A stretch of 64,000 nucleotides of DNA from Rhizobium altiplani (GTDB lineage Bacteria; Pseudomonadota; Alphaproteobacteria; Rhizobiales; Rhizobiaceae), in the NCBI RefSeq assembly GCF_001542405.1, contig NZ_LNCD01000145.1, positions 1-64,000 on the forward strand. The letters are read 5' to 3'. Shown in pieces: positions 27,689 through 37,852 of this stretch (the stretch's first letter is position 1; the number at the start of each line of letters is the position of its first letter). The position numbers and the translations under genes were made by a program. The notes below the pieces were generated by a model. It was not told where the DNA came from and did not search any database. It was given only the letters and a program-made list of their open reading frames with translations.

Positions 27689-28852
27689 ATGACGCTTACC
27701 CGAGATTTCTTCAAGATCGGCCCCGCCCGTCTCTTTGTCCACTTTGCGGTCCTCGTGATCGTCGTTCTGTGGCTGATCCCGACGCTCGGTATCTTTGTCA
27801 GCGCGTTGCGCGACAAGGACCAGCTCGTCGTCTCCGGCTGGTGGACGGCCTTTGCGGGTTCGTCACGCACCGTTGCCGTGCGCCTTGGACAGCCCGACCA
27901 GCAGAAGCAGGAAGGCGCCATTTACGTCATTTCGGGCAATGTGCTGGAAGGACAGCAGGGGCGCTCCATCCGCGCTTTCGGCACGCGTGTCCAGCAGCCG
28001 TCCGCCTACAAGGCGGGCGAGACGGCTGATCTCGGCGACGGCGTGTCGCTCACCGTCGCAGCCGACGGCAACTATCGCTATATGAAGTATGCCGCCTTCG
28101 GACCGGATGACGGCGGCCGCCGTGTCTACATTTCCGTCGCCACGCCGCCGGAATTCACGCTGCAGAACTACAAGAACGTTCTGACCAGCGAGGGTATCGG
28201 GCAGTCCTTCATCAACTCGCTGACTGTCACCATCCCGGCGACGATCATCCCGATCCTGATCGCCGCCTTCGCGGCCTACGCGCTGAGCTGGATGGAGTTT
28301 CCGGGGCGCGCGTTGCTGATCGCGCTTGTTGTCGGCCTTATCGTCGTGCCGCTGCAGATGTCGCTCATTCCGCTTCTGCGACTTTACAACGGAATCGGCG
28401 CACTGCTCGACGCTCCGTCGAAGACCTATCCCGGCATCTGGTTCGCGCACACTGCCTTCGGCATGCCGCTCGCAATCTATCTGCTGCGCGCCTACATCGC
28501 CGGTCTCCCGAGGGAAATTATTGAGTCCGCCCGCGTCGACGGCGCCAGCGATTTTGAAATCTTTACCCGTATCGTACTGCCCTTGTCCTTCCCCGCGCTC
28601 GCATCCTTTGCGATCTTCCAGTTCCTGTGGGTGTGGAACGACCTGCTTGTCGCCATGGTCTTCCTCGGCACCGACAGGGACCACCTCGTGCTGACAGGCG
28701 CGCTGAACGCGCTGCTCGGGTCACGGGGTGGCAACTGGGAAATCCTGACGGCCTCGGCCTTCGTCACCATTGTCGTACCGCTGCTCGTGTTCTTCGGCTT
28801 GCAGCGCTATCTGGTGCGTGGTCTGCTCGCGGGCTCGGTCAAGGGCGGTTAG
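27689..28852 (+). CDS. aglG: Alpha-glucoside ABC transporter, permease AglG
   Basis: 387 residues, longer than most MalG-type subunits (about 280-300). The first membrane helix (about 17-40) is followed by a hydrophilic loop of about 120 residues (43-165; SRTVAVRLGQPDQQKQEGAIYVISGN ...), then the usual five helices. The EAA loop reads REIIESARVDGASDFEIFTRIVLP. The extra periplasmic loop resembles in position the P2 loop that is normally in MalF, so it may help hold AglE. Pairs with AglF and AglK. Confidence 0.92.
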   Translation: MTLTRDFFKIGPARLFVHFAVLVIVVLWLIPTLGIFVSALRDKDQLVVSGWWTAFAGSSRTVAVRLGQPDQQKQEGAIYVISGNVLEGQQGRSIRAFGTRVQQPSAYKAGETADLGDGVSLTVAADGNYRYMKYAAFGPDDGGRRVYISVATPPEFTLQNYKNVLTSEGIGQSFINSLTVTIPATIIPILIAAFAAYALSWMEFPGRALLIALVVGLIVVPLQMSLIPLLRLYNGIGALLDAPSKTYPGIWFAHTAFGMPLAIYLLRAYIAGLPREIIESARVDGASDFEIFTRIVLPLSFPALASFAIFQFLWVWNDLLVAMVFLGTDRDHLVLTGALNALLGSRGGNWEILTASAFVTIVVPLLVFFGLQRYLVRGLLAGSVKGG

Positions 28853-28878
28853 CAACCCAAGACGATCGAACAGGAAAC

Positions 28879-30531
28879 ATGAGCATGGCATCCCAATCCA
28901 TTTTGACGGCCGACAAGGACTGGTGGCGCGGCGCGGTGATCTATCAGATCTATCCGCGCTCCTACCAGGACTCCAATGGCGACGGCATCGGCGATTTGAA
29001 GGGGATCACCGCCCGGCTGCCGCATGTCGCCGCCCTCGGCGCCGACGCGATCTGGATCTCGCCTTTCTTCACTTCGCCAATGCGCGATTTCGGCTACGAT
29101 GTCTCCGACTACGAGAACGTCGATGCCATTTTCGGCACGCTGGTGGATTTCGACACGCTGATTTCAGAGGCCCATCGCCTCGGCATTCGCGTGATGATCG
29201 ACCTCGTCATCTCGCACAGCTCGGACCAGCATCCCTGGTTCGTCGAGAGCCGATCCAGCAAGACCAACGCGAAGGCCGACTGGTATGTCTGGGCTGATGC
29301 CAAGCCTGATGGCACGCCGCCGAACAACTGGCTGTCGATTTTCGGCGGTTCCGCGTGGGCGTGGGATCCGACGCGCATGCAGTACTACATGCACAACTTC
29401 CTGACCTCGCAGCCGGACATGAACCTGCACAATCCCGAGGTTCAGGACCGGTTGCTTGATGTCGTCCGCTTCTGGCTGAAGCGCGGCGTCGATGGCTTCC
29501 GCCTCGATACGATCAACTTCTACTTCCACGACAGGGAACTGCGCGACAATCCGGCGCTCGCCCCCGAGCGCCGCAACGCCTCAACCGCTCCTGCGGTCAA
29601 TCCCTATAACTTCCAGGAGCACCTTTACGACAAGAACCGGCCGGAGAACCTGGAGTTCCTGAAGCGGTTCCGCGCCGTGCTCGAGGAGTTTCCGGCGATT
29701 GCTGCCGTCGGCGAGGTGGGCGACAGTCAACGCGGTCTTGAGATCGTCGGCGAATACACGTCAGGCAATGACAAGATGCATATGTGCTATGCCTTCGAGT
29801 TCCTGGCGCCCGACCCCTTGTCGCCCGAACGCGTCGAGGAGGTGATGGAAGACTTCGCGGCCGCGGCACCCGATGGCTGGGCCTGCTGGGCGTTTTCCAA
29901 CCACGATGTCATGCGCCATGTCAGCCGCTGGGGCTCGCTGGTCGCCGATCACGATGCATTCGCCAAGCAGTATGCGTCGCTCCTGATGACGATGCGCGGT
30001 TCCGTCTGCCTCTACCAGGGCGAGGAACTCGGCCTGACCGAGGCCGATCTCGCCTATCAGGACCTGCAGGATCCCTACGGCATCCAGTTCTGGCCGGAAT
30101 TCAAGGGCCGTGATGGTTGCCGCACGCCGATGGTTTGGGATAGCCAGGTCGCCCAGGGCGGCTTCTCGACCGTCAAGCCGTGGCTGCCGGTTCCTGTCGA
30201 ACACATCCTGCGCGCCGTCAGCGTCCAGCAGGGCGACGAGAACTCGGTCCTCGAGCACTATCGCCGCTTCCTCGCCTTCCGCAAGCTGCATCCGGCCTTT
30301 GCCAAGGGCGAGATCGAGTTCATGGAACCGCAGGAGGACGTGCTGATTTTCGTGCGCGAGTACGGCAACGAAAAGCTGCTTTGCGTCTTCAACATGTGCG
30401 CTACCGAAAGTGCCGTCGTTTTGCCTGCCGGTGACTGGCAGGCGTTGACGGGCCACGGCTTCGTCAGCAATAACTACGGTGAGAAGATCGATATTCCGGC
30501 ATGGGGAGCGTACTTCGCTCGTCTCGCCTGA
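28879..30531 (+). CDS. aglA: Alpha-glucosidase, GH13 family (AglA)
   Basis: 550 residues from the ATG at 28879 (AGGAAA 4 bases upstream). The (beta/alpha)8 glycoside hydrolase family 13 motifs are all present: DLVISHSSDQHPWF (region I), GFRLDTINFYFHD with the nucleophile Asp (region II), AVGEVGD with the acid/base Glu (region III) and FSNHDVMR (region IV). It starts WWRGAVIYQIYPRSYQDSNGDGIGDLKGI, typical of intracellular oligo-1,6-/alpha-glucosidases. No signal peptide, so it hydrolyses sugars after uptake by AglEFGK, releasing glucose (and fructose from sucrose). Confidence 0.94.
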   Translation: MSMASQSILTADKDWWRGAVIYQIYPRSYQDSNGDGIGDLKGITARLPHVAALGADAIWISPFFTSPMRDFGYDVSDYENVDAIFGTLVDFDTLISEAHRLGIRVMIDLVISHSSDQHPWFVESRSSKTNAKADWYVWADAKPDGTPPNNWLSIFGGSAWAWDPTRMQYYMHNFLTSQPDMNLHNPEVQDRLLDVVRFWLKRGVDGFRLDTINFYFHDRELRDNPALAPERRNASTAPAVNPYNFQEHLYDKNRPENLEFLKRFRAVLEEFPAIAAVGEVGDSQRGLEIVGEYTSGNDKMHMCYAFEFLAPDPLSPERVEEVMEDFAAAAPDGWACWAFSNHDVMRHVSRWGSLVADHDAFAKQYASLLMTMRGSVCLYQGEELGLTEADLAYQDLQDPYGIQFWPEFKGRDGCRTPMVWDSQVAQGGFSTVKPWLPVPVEHILRAVSVQQGDENSVLEHYRRFLAFRKLHPAFAKGEIEFMEPQEDVLIFVREYGNEKLLCVFNMCATESAVVLPAGDWQALTGHGFVSNNYGEKIDIPAWGAYFARLA

Positions 30532-30552
30532 CGACTTGAGGAGGAGGATTTA

Positions 30553-31644
<1,092 letters not shown>

Positions 31645-31674
31645 AGTTGCCTCGTTGCGAACGAGAAAAATCAG

Positions 31675-31710
31675 GCCCGGGGACCGCGATGTGTTGCCCG
31701 GGCTTTGTTA
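31675..31710 (+). terminator. Terminator of the agl operon
   Basis: GCCCGGG (31675-31681) pairs with CCCGGGC (31697-31703), followed by TTTGTTATG. Lies 31 bases after aglK. The remaining bases up to 31914 show only AT-rich sequence, presumably the promoter of the PilZ-like gene. Confidence 0.75.
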
Positions 31711-31913
31711 TGTATTTGATCGAAAACGGGTTTATTCTTGCAGGTTCGCTGCGGCGTTCAGTGTGTATAGCGTGCCGGATCGAAACTAATCTCACCTTCT
31801 GTTAAACATCGCCAGCTAGTATTTCCTCATTGAATATCGAAGGGAATACGGCGGTGGCAGCATCGAATCCAATGCCTTCCGGGCAGCACTTTCTAAATAA
31901 GGAGGAATCCTTC

Positions 31914-32267
31914 ATGTACGACCGCGAAGTGCGGTTCAAAATGGAGGATACGATGAATGCCGCACGCATCGAATATACTGAGAAGGGCGTCATGCACATG
32001 GCGTCCCGGCGTTGCGATATCATTCGCATTTCGAAGAGCACGGCCGTCCTCGCGCTCCTCACCCAGTACGCCCTTCCGAAGCAGTTCTATCTCGATATCC
32101 CGGATGCACGCATCACCAAGATCGGCTGCATGCTAACGCGGGTGAATGCCAACAACACCATCGAAGTTCGTTTTCTGCGCATGCTAAATGATAAGGAACT
32201 CAACAAGATCTTCGTCTACAGCACACACCCGGCACACCGCGATCGCGTGCTCGACATCCGCGGCTGA
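31914..32267 (+). CDS. PilZ-like domain protein (putative c-di-GMP sensor)
   Basis: 117 residues. The ATG at 31914 is chosen because a strong AAGGAGG lies 8 bases upstream; a TTG at 31830 would add 28 residues. The order of elements fits a PilZ fold: an early 'AARIEYTEKG' strand, CDIIRISKSTAVLAL (family: C.I.niS..Ga.l), PKQFYLDIPDARITKIGCMLTRV, and a final VRFL strand. The RxxxR motif that grips c-di-GMP is not clear (candidate near MASRRCD), so ligand binding is uncertain. It stands alone between two terminators. Confidence 0.6.
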   Translation: MYDREVRFKMEDTMNAARIEYTEKGVMHMASRRCDIIRISKSTAVLALLTQYALPKQFYLDIPDARITKIGCMLTRVNANNTIEVRFLRMLNDKELNKIFVYSTHPAHRDRVLDIRG

Positions 32268-32289
32268 TTTCGCCAAGCATCAAAGGCAA

Positions 32290-32322
32290 AGCCCGCGAGT
32301 TTCCTCGCGGGCTTCGTTGTTT
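32290..32322. terminator. Bidirectional terminator between the PilZ-like gene and edd
   Basis: Perfect 10-bp stem AGCCCGCGAG (32290-32299) with CTCGCGGGCT (32304-32313) and a TTTC loop. T-rich sequence follows on + (TCGTTGTTTC), and on the minus strand TTTGCCTTTG follows. It separates convergent genes. Confidence 0.8.
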
Positions 32323-32340
32323 CTAGAGCGGGCTATTGCC

Positions 32341-34161
32341 TCAATGGAAGAGGACGCTGGCCCCGCGATCCGAAGGACCGACGGCGCGGCGGAAGGGCGA
32401 AAACAGCTCGCGGCCCATGCCGAATTCGTTCTCGGAAAGATCGGCAACCACGGACTCGCGTTCCGCCAGATCGGCAGCATCGACCAGTACCTCCAGCGTG
32501 CCGGCGATCGCGTCGAGGCGAATGATGTCGCCGTCCTTGATGCGAGCGATCGGACCACCATCGACAGCCTCCGGTGTCACGTGGATTGCAGCCGGAACCT
32601 TGCCCGAAGCGCCGGACATACGGCCGTCGGTCAGAAGTGCCACGCGGAAGCCGCGATCCTGCAGCACGCCGAGTGGCGGCGTCAGCTTGTGCAGTTCCGG
32701 CATGCCATTCGCCTTCGGTCCCTGGAAGCGAACGACGGCGATAAAGTCCTTGTTGAGCTTGCCTTCCTTGAAAGCGTCCTGCAGTTCCTGCTGGCTGTGG
32801 AAGACGATGGCCGGCGCTTCGATGACGTGGCGGTCCGGCTTGACTGCAGAGATCTTGATGACGGCCTTGCCGATATTGCCGCGAAGCATTTTCAGGCCGC
32901 CATTGGCCTGGAAGGGGGTTTCGATATTGGCAAGCACCTTCGGGTCGACACTCTTTTCCGGTGCCGGTTCGCGCACGATCGTGCCGTCGTCACCGAGGCG
33001 GGGATCGATCGTGTAAGCCTGCAGGCCATGGCCGAAGACCGTACGAACGTCGTCATGCACCATGCCGTGCTTGAGCAGCTCCTTGATAAGGAAGCCCATG
33101 CCGCCGGCGGCGTGGAAGTGGTTCACGTCGGCAAGGCCGTTCGGATAAACGCGCGCCAGCAGCGGCACGATCTCGGATAGCTCGGCAATATCCTGCCAGG
33201 TCAGCTGGATGCCTGCTGCCCGCGCCATGGCGACGAGGTGTAGCGTGTGGTTCGTCGAGCCGCCGGTCGCGTGCAGGCCGACGACGCCGTTGACGATAGA
33301 GCGCTCATCGATCATCTCGCCGGCCGGCGTGTATTCGTTGCCCTGGGCCGTAATCGTCAACGCACGCTTGGCAGCTTCGCGTGTGAAGGCTTCGCGCAGC
33401 GGAGTGCCTGGATTGATGAAGGAGGAGCCGGGCATATGGAAGCCCATAATCTCCATCAGCATCTGGTTCGAATTCGCCGTGCCGTAGAAGGTGCAGGTGC
33501 CCGGACCGTGGTAGGACTTCGACTCTGCTTCCAGCAGTTCGGCGCGGCCGACCTTGCCTTCGGCATAAAGCTGGCGCACGCGTGACTTCTCGTCGTTCGG
33601 CAGGCCCGACGTCATCGGACCGGCCGGCACGAAGATCGCCGGCAGATGCCCGAAGGAGAGGGCGGCGATGACAAGGCCGGGCACGATCTTGTCGCAGACG
33701 CCGAGGAAAAGCGCGGCATCGAACATGTTGTGGGAGAGGCCCACGCCGGCAGCCATGGCGATCAGGTCGCGCGAGAACAAGGAAAGCTCCATTCCCGGCT
33801 GCCCCTGGGTGACGCCATCGCACATGGCAGGAACACCGCCGGCGACCTGCGCGATGCCCCCGGCTTCCGCTGCCGCCTCGCGGATGATCGCCGGATAATG
33901 CTCGAAGGGCTGGTGCGCGGAGAGCATGTCGTTGTAGGAAGTGATGATGCCGAGGTTTGGCACGCGGTCGCCTGCAAGCGCGTCCTTCTCGGCGGGGGAA
34001 CAGACCGCAAAGCCGTGCGCGAGGTTGGCGCAACCGAGAACCGAGCGGCTTACACCCTTGGAGGTCGCATTGCGCAGGCGCTCCAGATAAAGTCCGCGTG
34101 TCGGCTTCGATCGTTCGACGATGCGGGAGGTGATCGCAGAAATGCGTGCATTAGCGGACAT
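32341..34161 (-). CDS. edd: 6-phosphogluconate dehydratase (Entner-Doudoroff)
   Basis: 606 residues, same length class as E. coli Edd. Signatures: [64 protein letters not shown] with the Fe-S cysteines, [21 protein letters not shown], and [23 protein letters not shown]. It converts 6-phosphogluconate to 2-keto-3-deoxy-6-phosphogluconate. An AGGT site precedes the ATG. Last gene of zwf-pgl-edd; the aldolase eda is not in this window. Confidence 0.96.
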   Translation of the reverse strand: MSANARISAITSRIVERSKPTRGLYLERLRNATSKGVSRSVLGCANLAHGFAVCSPAEKDALAGDRVPNLGIITSYNDMLSAHQPFEHYPAIIREAAAEAGGIAQVAGGVPAMCDGVTQGQPGMELSLFSRDLIAMAAGVGLSHNMFDAALFLGVCDKIVPGLVIAALSFGHLPAIFVPAGPMTSGLPNDEKSRVRQLYAEGKVGRAELLEAESKSYHGPGTCTFYGTANSNQMLMEIMGFHMPGSSFINPGTPLREAFTREAAKRALTITAQGNEYTPAGEMIDERSIVNGVVGLHATGGSTNHTLHLVAMARAAGIQLTWQDIAELSEIVPLLARVYPNGLADVNHFHAAGGMGFLIKELLKHGMVHDDVRTVFGHGLQAYTIDPRLGDDGTIVREPAPEKSVDPKVLANIETPFQANGGLKMLRGNIGKAVIKISAVKPDRHVIEAPAIVFHSQQELQDAFKEGKLNKDFIAVVRFQGPKANGMPELHKLTPPLGVLQDRGFRVALLTDGRMSGASGKVPAAIHVTPEAVDGGPIARIKDGDIIRLDAIAGTLEVLVDAADLAERESVVADLSENEFGMGRELFSPFRRAVGPSDRGASVLFH

Positions 34162-34221
34162 GGGAGGTATCCTGCCTTGTTTGCTCTTCAGTTTTTCGTT
34201 CGCGGCTATCTGCCCGAAGGC

Positions 34222-34920
34222 TTATGGAGCCCAGTAGATTTCGACGGGGCTCGCCGCCCGCCGCAAAATGGCGCGGATCGGCATCTCTGCCTCGTCGCCG
34301 GCGCTCTGCGCTTTCGTCAGGACGTCCTTCTTGCTCTCGCCTTCGATGTGAAGCACGAGCAGCTTTGCATCCTGAAGGCTGGAGAAGGTGAAGGTGAGCC
34401 GCGGCTCGCCCGCGCCCTCCGCCTCCATGGTGATGATACCACGCGGCGTGTTGGGATCGAGCGCGACCTTCAGATTGCTGCCGCGCGGAAAGAACGAGGC
34501 GGTATGGCCGTCGCCGCCCATTCCGAGGATCGCCACATCGAAGGGATTGCCGATCCTGGCCGTCGCGCTTGTCGCAAGCCTCGCAGCCTCCTCGACCGAG
34601 CCTGCTGCCTGGTAGAGCGGCAGGAAGTTTGCAGCCTCCGCCTTGTTCCGCAGGAGGTTTTCGGCCACCAGCAGATGGTTCGAGCGCGGATTGTTCGCCG
34701 CTACGAAGCGTTCGTCGACGAGTGTGATGGTCACTTTGGTCCAGTCGAGATCGCGGGCCGAAAGCTCTTGGAAAAACAGTTTCGGCGTCGAGCCGCCGGA
34801 AACGGCAAAGGTTGCCGCTCCCCGTGCGTCGATTGCCGCGGAAAGCGACGCAGCGACTTTGTCGGCAAGGTTGCGAGCCAGTTCCGCGCCATTGGCAAAA
34901 GCATGCATCGTCGCTGCCAT
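34222..34920 (-). CDS. pgl: 6-phosphogluconolactonase
   Basis: 232 residues of the DevB/SOL type. Motifs: AATFAVSGGSTPKLFFQEL, ITLVDERFVAANNPRSNHLLV and ILGMGGDGHTASFFP. Hydrolyses 6-phosphogluconolactone made by Zwf. It starts 11 bases after the zwf stop and ends 60 bases before edd, so the three are one operon. Confidence 0.95.
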   Translation of the reverse strand: MAATMHAFANGAELARNLADKVAASLSAAIDARGAATFAVSGGSTPKLFFQELSARDLDWTKVTITLVDERFVAANNPRSNHLLVAENLLRNKAEAANFLPLYQAAGSVEEAARLATSATARIGNPFDVAILGMGGDGHTASFFPRGSNLKVALDPNTPRGIITMEAEGAGEPRLTFTFSSLQDAKLLVLHIEGESKKDVLTKAQSAGDEAEMPIRAILRRAASPVEIYWAP

Positions 34921-34931
34921 CGTTCTTTATC

Positions 34932-36407
34932 CTACAGGTTGTCGTGCCAGGTGCGGCCGTCACGCTCGATGAGCGCGATCGACTGGCTGGGGCCCCAGGT
35001 GCCGGCGGTGTATCCCTGAACCTTCTGGCCGGTCGAATCCCAACCCTTCAAGATCGGGTCGACCCACTGCCATGCGGCCTCGACTTCGTCGCGGCGCATG
35101 AACAGCGTCTGGTTTGAACGAATGACGTCCATCAGCAGCCGTTCATAGGCGTCCGGATTGCGGACCTGGAAAGCGTCGGCAAAGCTCATGTCGAGCGAGA
35201 CGTTGCGGAGGCGCATGCCGCCCGGGCCCGGATCCTTGATCATCAGCGACTGCTTGACGCCTTCATCAGGCTGCAGGCGAATGATGAGCTGGTTCTGGTT
35301 GATACGGCCGGCGGACTGGTCGAAGACCGAGTGCGGGATCGACTTGAAGGTGATGACGATTTCCGACATGCGGCCGGCAAGACGCTTGCCGGTACGGATG
35401 TAGAAGGGAACGCCAGCCCAGCGCCAGTTGCCGATTTCGGCCTTGATGGCAACGAAGGTTTCGGTGTTCGAAACGCCGCCTTCGAGCTCCTCAAGGTAAC
35501 CCTTGACCGGACCGCTGCTGGAAGCGCCGGCGCGATACTGGCCGCGAACGGTATTGGTCTCGACGTTCGATGCATTGATCGGCTTCAATGCGCGCAGCAC
35601 CTTCAGCTTCTCGTCGCGGACGGCCTCGGAGTCCATCGAGGAGGGGACCTCCATCGCGACCAGGCAGACGAGCTGCATGATGTGGTTCTGCACCATGTCG
35701 CGCAGCGCGCCAGCGGTGTCATAATATCCGGCGCGGCCTTCGAGGCCGACCGACTCGGCAACCGTGATCTGCACGTGGTCGATATGGTTGGCGTTCCACA
35801 GCGGCTCATAGAGCGCATTGGCAAAGCGCAACGCCATCAGGTTCTGCACCGTTTCCTTGCCGAGATAGTGGTCGATGCGGAAGATCTGCTCTTCCTTGAA
35901 GACCTTGCCGATCGTGTCGTTCAGCTGCAGGGCGGAAGCAAGGTCGCGGCCGATCGGCTTTTCAACGACAATGCGCGTCGACTTGGTGATCAGCTTGTGG
36001 TCATGAATTTTCTGCGAGATGTCGCCGAAGATGCCCGGAGCAACGGCGAGGTAGAAGGCGCGCACGCGATCCTTGCCTTCGTCCAGAAGCTTCTTGAGCT
36101 GATCCCAGCCGGCATCCGAACGCGCATCCACCGGCACGTAGTACAGGCGCTGCAGGAACTTCGTAACCTCGGCCTCGTTGTATTCGCCCTTCTTGAGGTG
36201 CTCCTTCAGGGCGTCCTGGGCAAACTTGCGATATTCCTCGTTCGTCAGCGGGCTACGCGACGCGCCGATGATACGGGTCGGTTCGGAGAACTGCCCCTCG
36301 ATCTGACGATGGTAAAGGGCAGGCAGCAACTTGCGTTCCGCAAGGTCGCCGCTGCCACCGAAAACGACATAATCAAAGGGTTCAACGGGGATGGTTTGGC
36401 TGCTCAT
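34932..36407 (-). CDS. zwf: Glucose-6-phosphate 1-dehydrogenase
   Basis: 491 residues from the ATG at 36407 (MSSQTIPVEPFDYVVFGGSGDLAERKLLPALY); an in-frame TTG at 36422 adds five residues and is less likely. The nucleotide-binding GGSGDL motif and the substrate site RIDHYLGKETVQNL are intact. Oxidises glucose-6-phosphate with NADP+ and feeds the Entner-Doudoroff and pentose phosphate routes; in rhizobia, which lack phosphofructokinase, this is the main sugar entry. An inverted repeat lies 29-61 bases upstream. Confidence 0.96.
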   Translation of the reverse strand: MSSQTIPVEPFDYVVFGGSGDLAERKLLPALYHRQIEGQFSEPTRIIGASRSPLTNEEYRKFAQDALKEHLKKGEYNEAEVTKFLQRLYYVPVDARSDAGWDQLKKLLDEGKDRVRAFYLAVAPGIFGDISQKIHDHKLITKSTRIVVEKPIGRDLASALQLNDTIGKVFKEEQIFRIDHYLGKETVQNLMALRFANALYEPLWNANHIDHVQITVAESVGLEGRAGYYDTAGALRDMVQNHIMQLVCLVAMEVPSSMDSEAVRDEKLKVLRALKPINASNVETNTVRGQYRAGASSSGPVKGYLEELEGGVSNTETFVAIKAEIGNWRWAGVPFYIRTGKRLAGRMSEIVITFKSIPHSVFDQSAGRINQNQLIIRLQPDEGVKQSLMIKDPGPGGMRLRNVSLDMSFADAFQVRNPDAYERLLMDVIRSNQTLFMRRDEVEAAWQWVDPILKGWDSTGQKVQGYTAGTWGPSQSIALIERDGRTWHDNL

Positions 36408-36435
36408 GAGGATGTCTCTCAATCAGACGGGTTAT

Positions 36436-36468
36436 TGGCTCTTTAATCTAATCGATTTAAAAAAGCCA
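36436..36468. promoter_or_regulatory. Inverted repeat upstream of zwf
   Basis: TGGCT (36436-36440) and AGCCA (36464-36468) flank TTTAA / TTTAA arms, with AATCGATTT in the centre-right (36450-36458). It sits 29-61 bases before the zwf ATG. On the minus strand it could be a weak terminator for the upstream oxidoreductase gene or an operator for the zwf operon; the sequence does not decide. Confidence 0.4.
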
Positions 36469-36540
36469 GTGTGCGATGCAATGAATCTCTCGGAAAGAGG
36501 TTTTAGATCGAATTGCCGCGCGATGAAATCCGCAATCTGA

Positions 36541-37839
36541 CTAAAACTTGTCGCGCAGTGCAAACCAGGAGAGCGCCAGGAAAAGCAGCGGCGCGCGCAT
36601 GGCCGCACCCCCGGGAAAGGCCGGAATATCGAGCGACTTGAAAAGATCGAGATCCGCCGATTTTCCCAGAACCGCTTCGGCATAGAGCTTTCCGCAGTAA
36701 TTGGCGAGCATGACACCATGACCGGAATAGCCGCCGATCGACGTCACGCCAGGCATGACCTCGCGCACAAAAGGCTGACGCGGCATGGTGATGCCGACCG
36801 AACCGCCCCAGGCATGCGTGATCTCGATGTCCCGAAGCGCCGGGTAAATCTCGGCGATCTGCCGGCGGATGTGCTGCGTTATGTCGCGCGGATTGTCGGC
36901 CGTATAGGCTTCGCGCCCGCCGAAGAGCAATCGTCCGTCCTTGGACTTGCGGAAGTAGCGCACGACAAAGCGCGAGTCGGCCACGGACTCGCCGCCCGGC
37001 AGCACCTGCGGATGCGCGTCGAGCGGCACCGTGGCGCCAATGAAGGAGCGGATAGGCATCACGTGACTTGCCGTCACCGGCTCGAGATTGCCGATATAGC
37101 CGTTGCAGGCGATCAGCGCCCTGTCGGCAGTGATCGTGCCCCTTGGCGTCTCGATCAACACCTTGCTGCTGCCATGAAGGATCGCCGAGGCCTTGGTCAT
37201 CTCGAAGATCTGCGCGCCGGCATTGGCGGCAACCCGGGCAAGGCCGGTCAGCAGCTTCAGCGGATGGATGTGGCCCGTCCCAATGTCGCGAACGCCGCAG
37301 TGGTAGCGCGTCGAGCCGAGCCGTTCCTGCGTTTCGGCTTTGTCCATGAAGCGCACATGCGGATAGTTGTAGCGCATCGCCGCGATCTCGGCGTTTTCGT
37401 AGTAGTCGGCCCTGTAGCTCGGCTTGTGTGCAACGTTCATCTGCCCCGGCATGTAGTCCATGTCGATCTGATAGTCGGTCGCGAAATCCATGAGATGGTG
37501 CTTGGCCGCCTCGGCGAGATCGAACAGCGCGCGCGAACGCTCGTAGCCGATCTTTTCCTCAAGCTCTTCCGGCCACCAGCGTTGCCCGGTGCCGAGCTGG
37601 CCGCCGTTGCGCCCCGAGGCGCCGTCGCCGAACCGGCACGCCTCGATGAGAACCACCGAGACGCCGGATTTGGCGAGATTGTAGGCGGCCTGAAGGCCGG
37701 TGTAGCCGCCGCCGACGATTGCGACGTCGCATGTCTTCGAGCCGTCCATTTCCGGGTAGGTCGGCCGCTCGCCTGATGTTGCCTGATACCAGGAAATGCC
37801 GGGCGCAATCGGGCTCTGCCATCTCTCCTGCGATGTCAT
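36541..37839 (-). CDS. FAD-dependent oxidoreductase, probable gamma-glutamylputrescine oxidase type
   Basis: 432 residues of the DAO family. It starts MTSQERWQSPIAPGISWYQATS at the ATG at 37839, with AGGGAGG upstream; an earlier in-frame start at 37860 lies inside the ribosome-binding region. The FAD-binding motif is CDVAIVGGGYTGLQAAYNLAKSGVSVVLIEA, then GDGASGRNGGQLGTGQRW; the C-terminus has GYSGHGVMLANYCGKLYAEAV. It resembles PuuB/OrdL enzymes that oxidise glutamylated amines. It begins 13 bases after the glutamine-synthetase-like gene, the same pairing as puuA-puuB of putrescine degradation. The substrate is inferred. Confidence 0.82.
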   Translation of the reverse strand: MTSQERWQSPIAPGISWYQATSGERPTYPEMDGSKTCDVAIVGGGYTGLQAAYNLAKSGVSVVLIEACRFGDGASGRNGGQLGTGQRWWPEELEEKIGYERSRALFDLAEAAKHHLMDFATDYQIDMDYMPGQMNVAHKPSYRADYYENAEIAAMRYNYPHVRFMDKAETQERLGSTRYHCGVRDIGTGHIHPLKLLTGLARVAANAGAQIFEMTKASAILHGSSKVLIETPRGTITADRALIACNGYIGNLEPVTASHVMPIRSFIGATVPLDAHPQVLPGGESVADSRFVVRYFRKSKDGRLLFGGREAYTADNPRDITQHIRRQIAEIYPALRDIEITHAWGGSVGITMPRQPFVREVMPGVTSIGGYSGHGVMLANYCGKLYAEAVLGKSADLDLFKSLDIPAFPGGAAMRAPLLFLALSWFALRDKF

Positions 37840-37852
37840 GATGAAGCCCTCC

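Noticed and set aside
33646-35019. 457-codon open frame on the + strand opposite edd and pgl
   Set aside because: Shadow of edd and pgl; no domain visible, and both enzymes are unmistakable.
36718-37776. 352-codon open frame on the + strand opposite the FAD oxidoreductase
   Set aside because: Arg/Ala/His-rich without motifs; the minus-strand frame has an intact FAD-binding motif.
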